Below are positions 1 to 6,813 of a stretch of 10,242 nt of DNA, piece after piece. Within the stretch, counting starts at the first letter, position 1; every line of letters begins with the position of its first letter. The notes below the pieces were generated by a model, which was given only the letters and a program-made list of their open reading frames with translations, was not told the DNA's origin and made no database searches. The translations under genes were made by a program, and so were the position numbers. The stretch comes from Modestobacter sp. (lineage in GTDB: Bacteria > Actinomycetota > Actinomycetes > Mycobacteriales > Geodermatophilaceae): contig JAOPWO010000228.1 in assembly GCA_025965635.1 (NCBI GenBank), positions 1 to 10,242 on the forward strand, written 5' to 3'.

Positions 1-128
1 CAGGGCACCGGGCCGCACGGTCGCAGAGCCGGCGGCCGCGTCTGCGCCTGCCCCGGGCGGCGGCCGCACCCGAGCAGGTGTCGGCAGCGCGCGAGTCGAC
101 CGGTGCGCCGGCGGCAGGGGCCACCGAC

Positions 129-322
129 GTGCCGCACAGCGGCATGCGCCGGCCGGCCGTCGCCGCGGCGCTCCAGCGGGTCCCGAGGCCACCACGATCG
201 GGACCGATGAGGCCGTGCGGCGTTCCGACGACGTCGCGGTTGCGGTTGCGGTTGTTGGCGGCCTGCTGACGCCGGTGGTGAAGGCGGTCGGCAAGCGCTC
301 CGTGCGCGAGGTCCGGGCAGAG
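129..322 (+). pseudogene. Decayed fragment of a 2-oxoacid dehydrogenase E2 acyltransferase gene (probable)
   Basis: No intact reading frame covers this stretch, but two pieces in different frames read like parts of the E2 catalytic domain of pyruvate or branched-chain 2-oxoacid dehydrogenases. At 129-182 the frame gives VPHSGMRRPAVAAAL, like the start of that domain (V-P-x-x-G-M-R-R then an Ala-rich helix). At about 200-322, one frame on, it gives GTDEAVRRSDDVAVAVAV followed by GGLLTPVVKAVGKRSVREV, which resembles the family block in which a V-x-V-A-V-A strand precedes G-L-(L/I)-T-P-V-(V/I) and a K-S-L-R-E-I helix. About 100 residues expected between them are missing, the frame changes, there is no catalytic H-x-x-x-D-G end, and the frame after 322 is unrelated Cys-rich sequence. 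I read this as a relic with an internal deletion and a frameshift. The likeness is judged by eye over about 55 residues, so a chance match in GC-rich DNA is possible. Confidence 0.42.
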
Positions 323-465
323 CCGACCTGCTGCTGCACCTGCTCGACGACATGGGCTGTTCCTGCCCGGCCAGTTGCGCCGCGACCCGGGCCGCGGCTG
401 CTGGGCGTGCGCGCTGCCCTGCCAGGGGTGGGTGGGAGCTGCGCGCTGCTCACGGAGCGGTGGAG
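323..465. other. Non-coding spacer between E2 remnant and tRNA-Arg
   Basis: Open frames run through this stretch only because stops are rare in GC-rich DNA. The translations are rich in Cys, Arg and Pro and match no family I recognise. Nothing resembling a promoter, integrase gene or repeat of the tRNA end was found. It lies on the 3' side of the tRNA, so the tRNA transcript would read into it, but no clear hairpin plus T-run terminator was seen. Confidence 0.5.
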
Positions 466-538
466 TGCGCCCGGCAGGGATCGAACCTGCGACCAAGTGC
501 TTAGAAGGCACCTGCTCTATCCACTGAGCTACGGGCGC
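466..538 (-). tRNA. tRNA-Arg (anticodon TCT)
   Basis: Read on the minus strand this folds as a complete 73-base tRNA. The acceptor stem pairs GCGCCCG with CGGGCGC and the discriminator base is A. The D arm has GCTC/GAGC with loop AGTGGATA. The anticodon stem is GGTGC/GCACT (one G-U pair) with loop CTTCTAA, giving anticodon TCT. The variable loop is TGGTC. The T arm is GCAGG/CCTGC with loop TTCGATC. It reads AGA, and by wobble AGG, arginine codons, which are rare in such a GC-rich genome. The 3' CCA is not encoded. It stands alone and is transcribed away from ssb. Confidence 0.97.
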
Positions 539-838
539 TCGCGGGCCGATCATCCCATCGGTCTGCGCGGCAGGTGCTCCGGTGGTGGGCGCCCGGGAAC
601 CGGTGTCGGCGGATGTCCTCCGTGCGGATGAGGTGCGCGGCCCGGTGCCCGAGCCCGGAGCCGACGTCCAGCGGTGGACGGCCGCGCGGTGCGCGTGCCC
701 CGCCGTCCACAGCGGGGTGCGTCGTCCACAGCTGCCTCCGCGCGGCACGCGGCCGGGCTCGGCGGGCGGAGGGTGGTCGGCACCGGCACCGCCGGTCGCG
801 CCGACCACGGCGCCTGGCCCCGCACCCCGAGGAGCACC
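539..838. promoter_or_regulatory. Divergent tRNA-Arg / ssb intergenic region
   Basis: This 300-base gap separates the 5' end of the minus-strand tRNA from the plus-strand ssb start, so it should hold both promoters. No convincing -35/-10 pair can be picked out by eye. Structured elements are present around 674-732 (listed separately). The ribosome binding site for ssb is GAGGAG at 829-834, four bases before the GTG start at 839. Open frames crossing the gap have protein sequences unlike any family I know and are taken as non-coding. Confidence 0.5.
703..732 (+). repeat. Two direct copies of CGTCCACAGC resembling DnaA boxes
   Basis: CGTCCACAGC occurs at 704-713 and again at 723-732, start to start 19 bases. 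With the preceding base the copies read CCGTCCACA (703-711) and TCGTCCACA (722-730). These differ by two bases and one base from TTGTCCACA, the DnaA-box form common in high-GC actinobacteria. A 9-base inverted match to the first copy, GTGGACGGC, lies upstream at 674-682 and pairs with GCCGTCCAC at 702-710 across a 19-base loop. The repeats lie about 110-135 bases upstream of ssb. They may be a regulator or DnaA binding site, or a structure in the leader. The function is inferred. Confidence 0.4.
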
Positions 839-1384
839 GTGAACCAGACCGACATCACCGTCGTCGGCAACGTCGTCGACACCCCCCGCCGCAACCGGCT
901 GTCCAACGGTTCGGTCACCAACTTCCGGATGGCCTCCACCGCCCGCCGCTTCGACCCCGAGGCCAAGGATTTCGTCGACAGCTCGACTCTCTGGATCGAC
1001 GTCGCCTGCTGGGGCGAGCTGGGCGGCAACGTCTCGCGCAGCGTCAGCAAGGGCGATCCGGTGATCGTCCGTGGGGTCATCTACACCGACTCCTGGGAGT
1101 CCGAGGCGGGCCGGCGCAGTGCCTCGAAGATCAAGGCCGTCGCCGTCGGGCTGAACCTGGCGCGGGGGCACGCCGACTTCCACAAGCAGGCGCGCACGAC
1201 GCCCACGATCGGGGCGCCGGCCGCCGAGGACGAACCCGACGGGTCACCGGACGCGGGAGCGGAGGAGTCGTTCGACGACTTCTCCGACCGGTCCACGGAC
1301 TACGTGGGGGCCTCCGCGGCGTTGTACCCGGCGACCGCCGACGACCTCGTCGCCGAGCGGGCTCCGGAGCCGACGCTGACGTGA
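839..1384 (+). CDS. ssb: Single-stranded DNA-binding protein (actinobacterial second SSB, SsbB-like)
   Basis: Binds and protects single-stranded DNA during replication, repair or recombination. The 181-residue product has an OB-fold over roughly residues 1-110: an opening strand ITVVGNVV, an aromatic and basic centre (F29, R36-R37, F38), W52 and the typical D-V-x-C-W-G-E-L run at 54-61 including W58, then KGDPVIVRG at 71-79 and W86. The GTG start at 839 follows GAGGAG and puts the OB-fold at the N-terminus. An upstream in-frame start at 674 would add a low-complexity Arg/Pro tail and is rejected. The C-terminus is acidic in the middle (EESFDDFSD) but ends APEPTLT, without the DDDIPF-like tip by which the main SSB recruits partners. 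This, and the place just before ettA, point to the second SSB paralogue rather than the replicative one. The family is certain; the paralogue assignment is inferred. Confidence 0.93.
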   Translation: MNQTDITVVGNVVDTPRRNRLSNGSVTNFRMASTARRFDPEAKDFVDSSTLWIDVACWGELGGNVSRSVSKGDPVIVRGVIYTDSWESEAGRRSASKIKAVAVGLNLARGHADFHKQARTTPTIGAPAAEDEPDGSPDAGAEESFDDFSDRSTDYVGASAALYPATADDLVAERAPEPTLT

Positions 1385-1409
1385 GCCTGCCCGGCTGGGA
1401 GGATCGGAG

Positions 1410-1471
1410 GTGAGAACGCAGGGGGCGGGGCTCGCTGCCCAGTGCACGCCCGGCCCCGCCCCCCTCCTCAC
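1410..1471 (+). promoter_or_regulatory. Long GC-rich hairpin between ssb and ettA
   Basis: GGGGGCGGGGC at 1421-1431 is perfectly complementary to GCCCCGCCCCC at 1453-1463 (11 pairs, 21-base loop). The outer GTGAG at 1410-1414 pairs with CTCAC at 1467-1471. No T-run follows, so it is not a classical intrinsic terminator. It lies 26 bases after the ssb stop and ends 24 bases before the ettA GTG. It could weaken read-through from ssb, protect an RNA end, or control ettA translation as a leader structure. Structure is seen; role is inferred. Confidence 0.5.
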
Positions 1472-1495
1472 GAAGCGACGGAAGGCTCCCAGCCA

Positions 1496-3166
<1,671 letters not shown>

Positions 3167-3170
3167 ACAA

Positions 3171-3225
3171 GGACCCCCTCGCCCCCAGCACTCGCGAGTT
3201 CGGGCCGGGGCCCTGCGAGGGGGCC
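3171..3225 (+). terminator. Hairpin after ettA
   Basis: CCCCCTCGC at 3174-3182 pairs with GCGAGGGGG at 3215-3223 (9 pairs). Inside the loop is the perfect palindrome ACTCGCGAGT at 3190-3199, followed by GGGCC/GGGGCCC runs that can add pairs. It begins five bases after the full-length ettA stop (TGA 3164-3166), which supports 3166, not 3037, as the ancestral gene end. There is no strong T-run, as is usual for actinobacterial terminators. Confidence 0.6.
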
Positions 3226-3242
3226 GTTCCAGTGCGTCACCA

Positions 3243-3274
3243 CGGCCGGTCGGAGCAGACGCTCCGGCCGGCCG
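3243..3274 (-). terminator. Strong 14-bp hairpin after the phosphatase-like gene
   Basis: CGGCCGGTCGGAGC (3243-3256) and GCTCCGGCCGGCCG (3261-3274) form 14 pairs, one of them G-U, around the loop AGAC. It lies 19 bases beyond the stop of the minus-strand gene ending at 3294 and is also beyond the ettA hairpin in the other direction. It probably acts as a terminator for the minus-strand gene and perhaps for both. No U-run follows on either strand. Confidence 0.6.
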
Positions 3275-3293
3275 TCGGCGTTCCCGGACCCGG

Positions 3294-3728
3294 TCAGCCG
3301 GCGGGGTCGAACCAGGCGACGAAGGACCGCTGCGCACGGGTCTCCACCGCCCGGGGGCGGTACCGCTCGCGCACGTAGCCGACCGCCTCGGCGGCGGGCA
3401 CCCCGTCGAGGACGGCGAGGCAGGCCAGCGCCGTCCCGGTCCGGCCGGTGCCCCCGTCGCAGGCCACCTCCACCCGCTCGGCCGCCGCCCGGTGGAGGAC
3501 CTCGGTCAGCGCCTCCCGGAGGTCGGCCGGGTCCGCGGGCAGCCGGAAGTCCGGCCACCGGACCCACCGGCTCTCCCACGGCAGGTGCGGGGCCCGGCCC
3601 AGCAGGTAGACCCCGTAGCCCGGTTCCGGCCCGCCGGGCAGAGCCTGCCGCAGGCCCCGGCCGCGGACCGCCCGGCCCGAGGGCAGCACCAGCAGCCCCG
3701 GCGTCGCCGGGTCCCGGACCTCGCCCAC
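3294..3728 (-). CDS. Protein-tyrosine-phosphatase-like protein
   Basis: A small cytoplasmic protein with the cysteine-phosphatase P-loop C-x5-R-T: C90-D-G-G-T-G-R96-T in the 144-residue version, preceded by the strand VEVA and followed by the helix GTALACLAVLDG. An upstream Asp, D60 in VRWPDF, is placed like the general acid of this superfamily. The C-terminal helix ends with a Y-x-P-R-A-V-E-T segment typical of dual-specificity-like phosphatases. No signal peptide or membrane segment is seen. The substrate is unknown. The start is uncertain: GTG 3728 avoids overlap with the divergent thioesterase gene but has no clear ribosome binding site. GTG 3797 or ATG 3827 would extend it to 167 or 177 residues over the thioesterase start. 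The extra residues look like the antisense of conserved thioesterase codons, so I prefer the short form. It stands alone on its strand between two plus-strand genes. Confidence 0.8.
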   Translation of the reverse strand: MGEVRDPATPGLLVLPSGRAVRGRGLRQALPGGPEPGYGVYLLGRAPHLPWESRWVRWPDFRLPADPADLREALTEVLHRAAAERVEVACDGGTGRTGTALACLAVLDGVPAAEAVGYVRERYRPRAVETRAQRSFVAWFDPAG

Positions 3729-3786
3729 GCCGACGACCGTAGGCCCGTGCGCGGCGCGCCCGGGGCGGTACGGCAGGGTGTGCGCC

Positions 3787-4203
3787 GTGAGGCACACCGT
3801 CGCCGTCCCGATGCGCTGGTCGGACATGGACGCCTACCAGCACATCAACAACGTCGCCTTCCTCGGCTACTTCGAGACGGCCCGCGTCGACCTGTTCTTC
3901 GACCACCCCACCCACGACGAGAAGACCGGGCTGCGCCGCGGCATCGTGGTGGCCTCCCACGAGATCGCCTACAAGCGGTCGGTCGAGTACGACGCCGAGC
4001 CGCTGCAGGTGCAGATCTGGGTCTCCGGCATCCGGGCCGCGGCCTTCACCTGCCACTACGAGCTCTTCGACCACGGGCAGCTGGCCGTCACCGGCAGCAC
4101 ACTGCTGGTCCCGGTGGACTTCGCGATCAACCGCCCGCGCCGGCTCACCCCCGAGGAGAAGGTCTTCCTCAACCGCTACCTGGACGACGACGCCCCCGCC
4201 TGA
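3787..4203 (+). CDS. Acyl-CoA thioesterase, hotdog fold (4HBT / YbgC-like)
   Basis: Predicted to hydrolyse acyl-CoA thioesters in the cytoplasm; the chain and role cannot be told from sequence. The 138-residue product has the hallmark N-terminal motif RWSDMDAYQHINNVAFLGYFE: the second Asp of SDMD matches the catalytic Asp of YbgC-type enzymes and HINN matches the usual HVNN at the start of the hotdog helix. Then come the strands IVVASHEIAYKR and LQVQIWVSGI and the late strand TGSTLLVPVDF. Length is normal for the family. The start chosen is GTG 3787 because AGGG at 3775-3778 lies eight bases before it; GTG 3778 would place that site on top of the start. The gene converges on the MOSC gene with 25 bases between stops. 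M. tuberculosis has a similar small thioesterase gene near ettA (Rv2475c, from memory), so the position looks conserved. Confidence 0.9.
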   Translation: MRHTVAVPMRWSDMDAYQHINNVAFLGYFETARVDLFFDHPTHDEKTGLRRGIVVASHEIAYKRSVEYDAEPLQVQIWVSGIRAAAFTCHYELFDHGQLAVTGSTLLVPVDFAINRPRRLTPEEKVFLNRYLDDDAPA

Positions 4204-4228
4204 CCTGCCCCGTCCCGGTGGAGGCGGA

Positions 4229-4765
4229 TCAGGGGAGGGCGACGATCCGCGCGACCGGCCGGTCCGCACCCACCGGGGCGCCGCGGCGGGCCGCCTCGTC
4301 CTCGGACGCCAGCGCGACGGCGTCCCCCTCGCCGATCGTCCCTCCGGTGAACACCGCCGCGTTGACCCCGCCCCGGGTGGCCAGCGCCTTGACCAGCCTG
4401 GCGCCGGTCAGCCGCTCCAGGTGGGTGCACGGCGGGCAGCGCTTGGATCCGAACAGCAGCACGTCGCCGACGGTGAACCACCGGCCGACCAGCGCCGGCA
4501 GGTCGATCCCGGACGTGACCACGTTGCGCCGCGTCTGTCCCGGCGTCAGCTCCACCCCGGCCTCGCGGGCGGCCTCGGCCACCTGGTCGGCGTCGATCAG
4601 CGTCACCTGCTTCTCCAGCTGGGGGTACCGGGCCCAGGTGCCGCCGCCCAGCGCGTAGCGGTCACCGGCCAGCCCCGCACCGGGCAGCGCGGCGACCCAG
4701 GGCCGCCGCACCATCGGCGCCGCCGCCTCGGGCGCCGTCCAGACCTCGAGCACGCGACCGGTCAC
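4229..4765 (-). CDS. MOSC-domain protein coupled to the biotin transporter genes
   Basis: A stand-alone MOSC domain of 178 residues. MOSC domains (from molybdenum cofactor sulfurase C-terminal) are found in mARC, YcbX and YiiM proteins that bind molybdenum cofactor through a conserved Cys and reduce N-hydroxylated compounds. Seen here: the opening strand GRVLEVWTAPEAAAPM, the G-A-G-L-A-G-D-R-Y turn at 29-37, the K-Q-V-T-L-I-D strand, T-R-R-N-V-V-T-S-G at 78-86, and the cysteine segment K-R-C-P-P-C-T-H-L-E (C110, C113) followed by GGVNAAVFTGGTIGEGD. The second Cys is in the usual cofactor-ligand place. The GTG start at 4765 overlaps the TGA of ecfT by four bases (GTGA) and has GGAGG a few bases upstream, so it is translated with the transporter operon. 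No redox partner domain is present. The substrate is unknown. Confidence 0.88.
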   Translation of the reverse strand: MTGRVLEVWTAPEAAAPMVRRPWVAALPGAGLAGDRYALGGGTWARYPQLEKQVTLIDADQVAEAAREAGVELTPGQTRRNVVTSGIDLPALVGRWFTVGDVLLFGSKRCPPCTHLERLTGARLVKALATRGGVNAAVFTGGTIGEGDAVALASEDEAARRGAPVGADRPVARIVALP

Positions 4766-5406
4766 CGGTCCCTCCGCCGCCGCCGGGGGAGCGGCTCGTC
4801 GTCGGCGCCGCGGGCGTCCAGTGCCTCTGCGGTCGTGTGCGCCATCTGCAGCACCTGCACCAGGAGCGGCACCACCGTCGTCGCCAGGCCCCGCAGCCCG
4901 CGTGGCAGGCCGCCCCGGGCGGCCTGGGCCTCGCGGATGCGGTCGGCCCGCTCGGCGATCAGCGGGATGAACCGCAGCGCCATCGCGATGACCAGCCCGA
5001 TCCGCGCCGGGCGCACGCCTACCCACTCCAGCGGCCGGCAGATCCGTTCGATGACGGCGACCATCTCGGTCACCCGCGTGGTCGCGGTGACGACCGCCGC
5101 GGCCAGCACCAGCGCGAGGAGGCGGAGCACCGTCAGGGTGCCGGTGAGGACGTCGGTCAGGACCGCGTGCAGGACGAAGAGCCCGACCAGCCACCACAGC
5201 ACCGCGCGCGCCTGGCGCAGGAGCACCCCGGCCGGCAACTGCGCCACCGCCAGGCCCAGCAGGAGGACGGCGGCCACCGCACCACCCGACACCGGCAGGG
5301 TGGGGACGGCGAAGACGAGCACGCTCAGCCCGGCCAGAGCCAGCAGCTTCCAGCCCGCGGGTGTCCGGTGGACCGGGCTGGCCCGGGGCACGTACAGCGC
5401 CAGCAT
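4762..5406 (-). CDS. bioN: EcfT transmembrane coupling protein of the biotin ECF transporter (BioN-like)
   Basis: The membrane scaffold of an energy-coupling-factor importer, joining BioY to the ATPase. It is 214 residues with hydrophobic segments near residues 20-40, 42-60, 66-85 and 90-110, then a long amphipathic cytoplasmic region. Two Ala-Arg-Gly motifs, A-Q-A-A-R-G at about 160-165 and L-D-A-R-G at about 196-200, are the coupling helices by which EcfT proteins hold the ATPases. The C-terminus ends in a cluster of Arg. ATG 5406 is chosen because it gives the family-like start MLALYVP; GTG 5409, one codon earlier, is equally close to the ecfA stop (TGA 5408-5406). Either way the genes overlap by one or four bases. 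The specific name bioN rests on the neighbouring bioY. Confidence 0.88.
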   Translation of the reverse strand: MLALYVPRASPVHRTPAGWKLLALAGLSVLVFAVPTLPVSGGAVAAVLLLGLAVAQLPAGVLLRQARAVLWWLVGLFVLHAVLTDVLTGTLTVLRLLALVLAAAVVTATTRVTEMVAVIERICRPLEWVGVRPARIGLVIAMALRFIPLIAERADRIREAQAARGGLPRGLRGLATTVVPLLVQVLQMAHTTAEALDARGADDEPLPRRRRRDR

Positions 5407-6134
5407 CACCGGTGCACCATGAGCGCACGGTAGGCGGAGACCGAGCTGTCCGGCGGGCCGTCGGTGACCACCCGGCCGTCGTCGATCACCAGGACCCGGT
5501 CGAACCCGTGCAGCAGATCCAGGTCGTGGGTGACGACGACGACCTGCTGCTCGAGGTCCTCGACCAGCTGGGCGACCCGGCGCGTGTTGACCAGGTCGAG
5601 CAGCGTGGTCGGTTCGTCGAAGACGATCCGGGCCGGCCGCATGACGAGCACGCCGGCGATGGCCAGTAGCTGTTTCTGCCCGCCCGAGAGCAGGTGCGCC
5701 GGATGATCGGCATGCCCGGCGAGGCCGTACCGCTCCAGCACCTCCGCGACCCGCTCCGCCCGCTCGGCGGCCGGGACGCCCTGGTTCTCCAGCCCGTAGG
5801 CGACGTCCTCGGCGACCGTCGGGTACACGATCTGGGCGTCGGGGTCCTGGAAGACGAAGCCCACCCGCCGTCGCACCTCGCGCACGTGAGCGCGGGTGTC
5901 GAGACCGTCGACGAGCACGCTGCCCGTGGTCGGCACCACCAGACCGTTGAGCAGGCGGGCGAACGTGCTCTTGCCCGACCCGTTCGCGCCGACGATGCCG
6001 ATCCTGCGCTCGGTGAGGTGCAGGTCGATGTCGGCGAGCACCAGGCGGTCGCCGTAGACGTGCCCGACCGCCCGCAGTTCGACGCCGCGGGTCGGGTCCG
6101 CGACGGGGGCGGCCGTCTCCCGCCGGAGCCTCAC
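5406..6134 (-). CDS. bioM: EcfA ATPase of the biotin ECF transporter (BioM-like)
   Basis: The ATP-hydrolysing subunit that powers biotin import, probably as a homodimer since only one ATPase gene is present. The 242-residue product has all ABC motifs: Walker A GANGSGKST 49-57, Q-loop Q96 in VFQDPDAQ, signature LSGGQ 149-153, Walker B RIVFDEP with D173-E174, and switch H203 in VVTHD. The P-D-A-Q-I segment after the Q-loop is typical of ECF ATPases. The GTG start at 6134 overlaps the bioY TGA by four bases (GTGA), and the first family strand VELRAVGHVYGD follows about 17 residues later. A longer upstream frame would run through bioY and is rejected. No strong ribosome binding site precedes the start, so it likely depends on translation of bioY. 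Named bioM from context; the family itself is certain. Confidence 0.9.
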   Translation of the reverse strand: MRLRRETAAPVADPTRGVELRAVGHVYGDRLVLADIDLHLTERRIGIVGANGSGKSTFARLLNGLVVPTTGSVLVDGLDTRAHVREVRRRVGFVFQDPDAQIVYPTVAEDVAYGLENQGVPAAERAERVAEVLERYGLAGHADHPAHLLSGGQKQLLAIAGVLVMRPARIVFDEPTTLLDLVNTRRVAQLVEDLEQQVVVVTHDLDLLHGFDRVLVIDDGRVVTDGPPDSSVSAYRALMVHR

Positions 6135-6694
6135 CTGAGGGCGACCGCCCGCTGCGGTGTCTCGATGACGGGGTAGCTGCGGCGCACCTGGACGGCGATC
6201 GCCGCGGCCAGCACCGCCTTGATCCCGTCGCCGATCAGGAACGGCAGCGCACCGGACACGATCGCCGCCTCGGGCGACAGGTTTGCGATCGCGGCCAGCA
6301 CGGGCACGCCGATCGCGTAGATGACGAGGATGCCGCCGACGACGTTGGCGAGGATGCCCCACGCGAGGTTGTAGCGCCCCCAGAACCGCTCGGTGAGCAG
6401 CCCGACGACGAAGGCCGCGATCGGCCAGCTGATCAGGTAGCCGGCGCTCGGCCCGGTGAACGCGGCCAGGCCACCGTGGCCGCTGGCGAGCAGTGGGAGC
6501 CCGATCGCGACGAGGACGAGGAACAGGAGCTGGGAGAGGAAGCCCCGCCGGGCGCCCAGGATGGCGCCCGCCAGCATCACGCCGAGGGTCTGCGCGGTGA
6601 TCGGCACCGGGCCCACCTGGATGGCCGGCACGAGGCCGAGCACGGCGGTGATCGCGGCGAACAGTGCAATGTATACGAGATCTTTGGTCTTCAC
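6131..6694 (-). CDS. bioY: BioY, biotin-binding S component of ECF transporter
   Basis: The membrane protein that captures biotin and delivers it through the EcfA/EcfT module encoded just after it. The 187-residue product has about six hydrophobic helices. It shows the family pattern VGPVPITAQTLGVMLAGAILG near residues 27-47, then L-G-A-R-R-G, a G-L-P-L-L-A-S-G-H-G-G-L loop, G-P-S-A-G-Y-L-I near 81-88 and a final amphipathic helix. Start is GTG 6694 with GGGAG at 6706-6702 seven bases upstream. The first codons (AAG ACC AAA GAT CTC GTA TAC ATT GCA) are far more AT-rich than the rest, which may keep the start region unfolded. It is the first gene of the cluster bioY-bioM-bioN-MOSC. Because biotin synthesis genes are not in the window, whether the cell depends on uptake cannot be told. 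Confidence 0.94.
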   Translation of the reverse strand: MKTKDLVYIALFAAITAVLGLVPAIQVGPVPITAQTLGVMLAGAILGARRGFLSQLLFLVLVAIGLPLLASGHGGLAAFTGPSAGYLISWPIAAFVVGLLTERFWGRYNLAWGILANVVGGILVIYAIGVPVLAAIANLSPEAAIVSGALPFLIGDGIKAVLAAAIAVQVRRSYPVIETPQRAVALR

Positions 6695-6813
6695 TGAGGT
6701 TCTCCCGGGGTGCAGGCGCCGGCGTTCACAGGTTGCGGCCGGGCGTCGTCCTGCCGGAAGGTACCGGAGCGCGGGTCACGGACCTCGCCCGCTCCTGCAC
6801 CCCCCCGGCCGCC
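6695..6813 (-). promoter_or_regulatory. Leader between aglA and bioY; candidate terminator and promoter region
   Basis: This 119-base gap is the only large break before the bioY cluster, so a promoter is expected here. Near the aglA end, GGAGCGCGGG (6766-6775) can pair with CCCGCTCC (6788-6795) as an imperfect hairpin with a short bulge, a possible aglA terminator. An 8-base inverted repeat, GGTGCAGG 6709-6716 and CCTGCACC 6794-6801, spans most of the gap. I do not see a clear BioQ- or BirA-type biotin operator, nor a confident -10/-35 pair. Confidence 0.35.

Noticed and set aside
237..258. Tandem GGTTGC hexamer repeat
   Set aside because: Only about three units, explained by a Val-Ala-Val-Ala stretch in the E2-like frame.
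1..465. Attachment site or integrative element at the 3' end of tRNA-Arg
   Set aside because: No repeat of the tRNA 3' end and no integrase-like frame is present; TGCGCCTGCCCC near 43 is only a weak partial likeness.
215..631. A 138-residue plus-strand gene crossing the tRNA
   Set aside because: It runs through the tRNA and only its first 36 codons resemble a protein family; treated as part of the E2 remnant and chance.
1442..1495. Longer N-terminus for EttA
   Set aside because: The added 18 residues are Pro/His-rich, come from the hairpin region, and the family starts at the V-A-Q-Y of GTG 1496.
4421..5422. Plus-strand open frame of 333 residues
   Set aside because: Antisense of ecfT and MOSC; Arg/Ser/Thr-rich with no recognisable domain.
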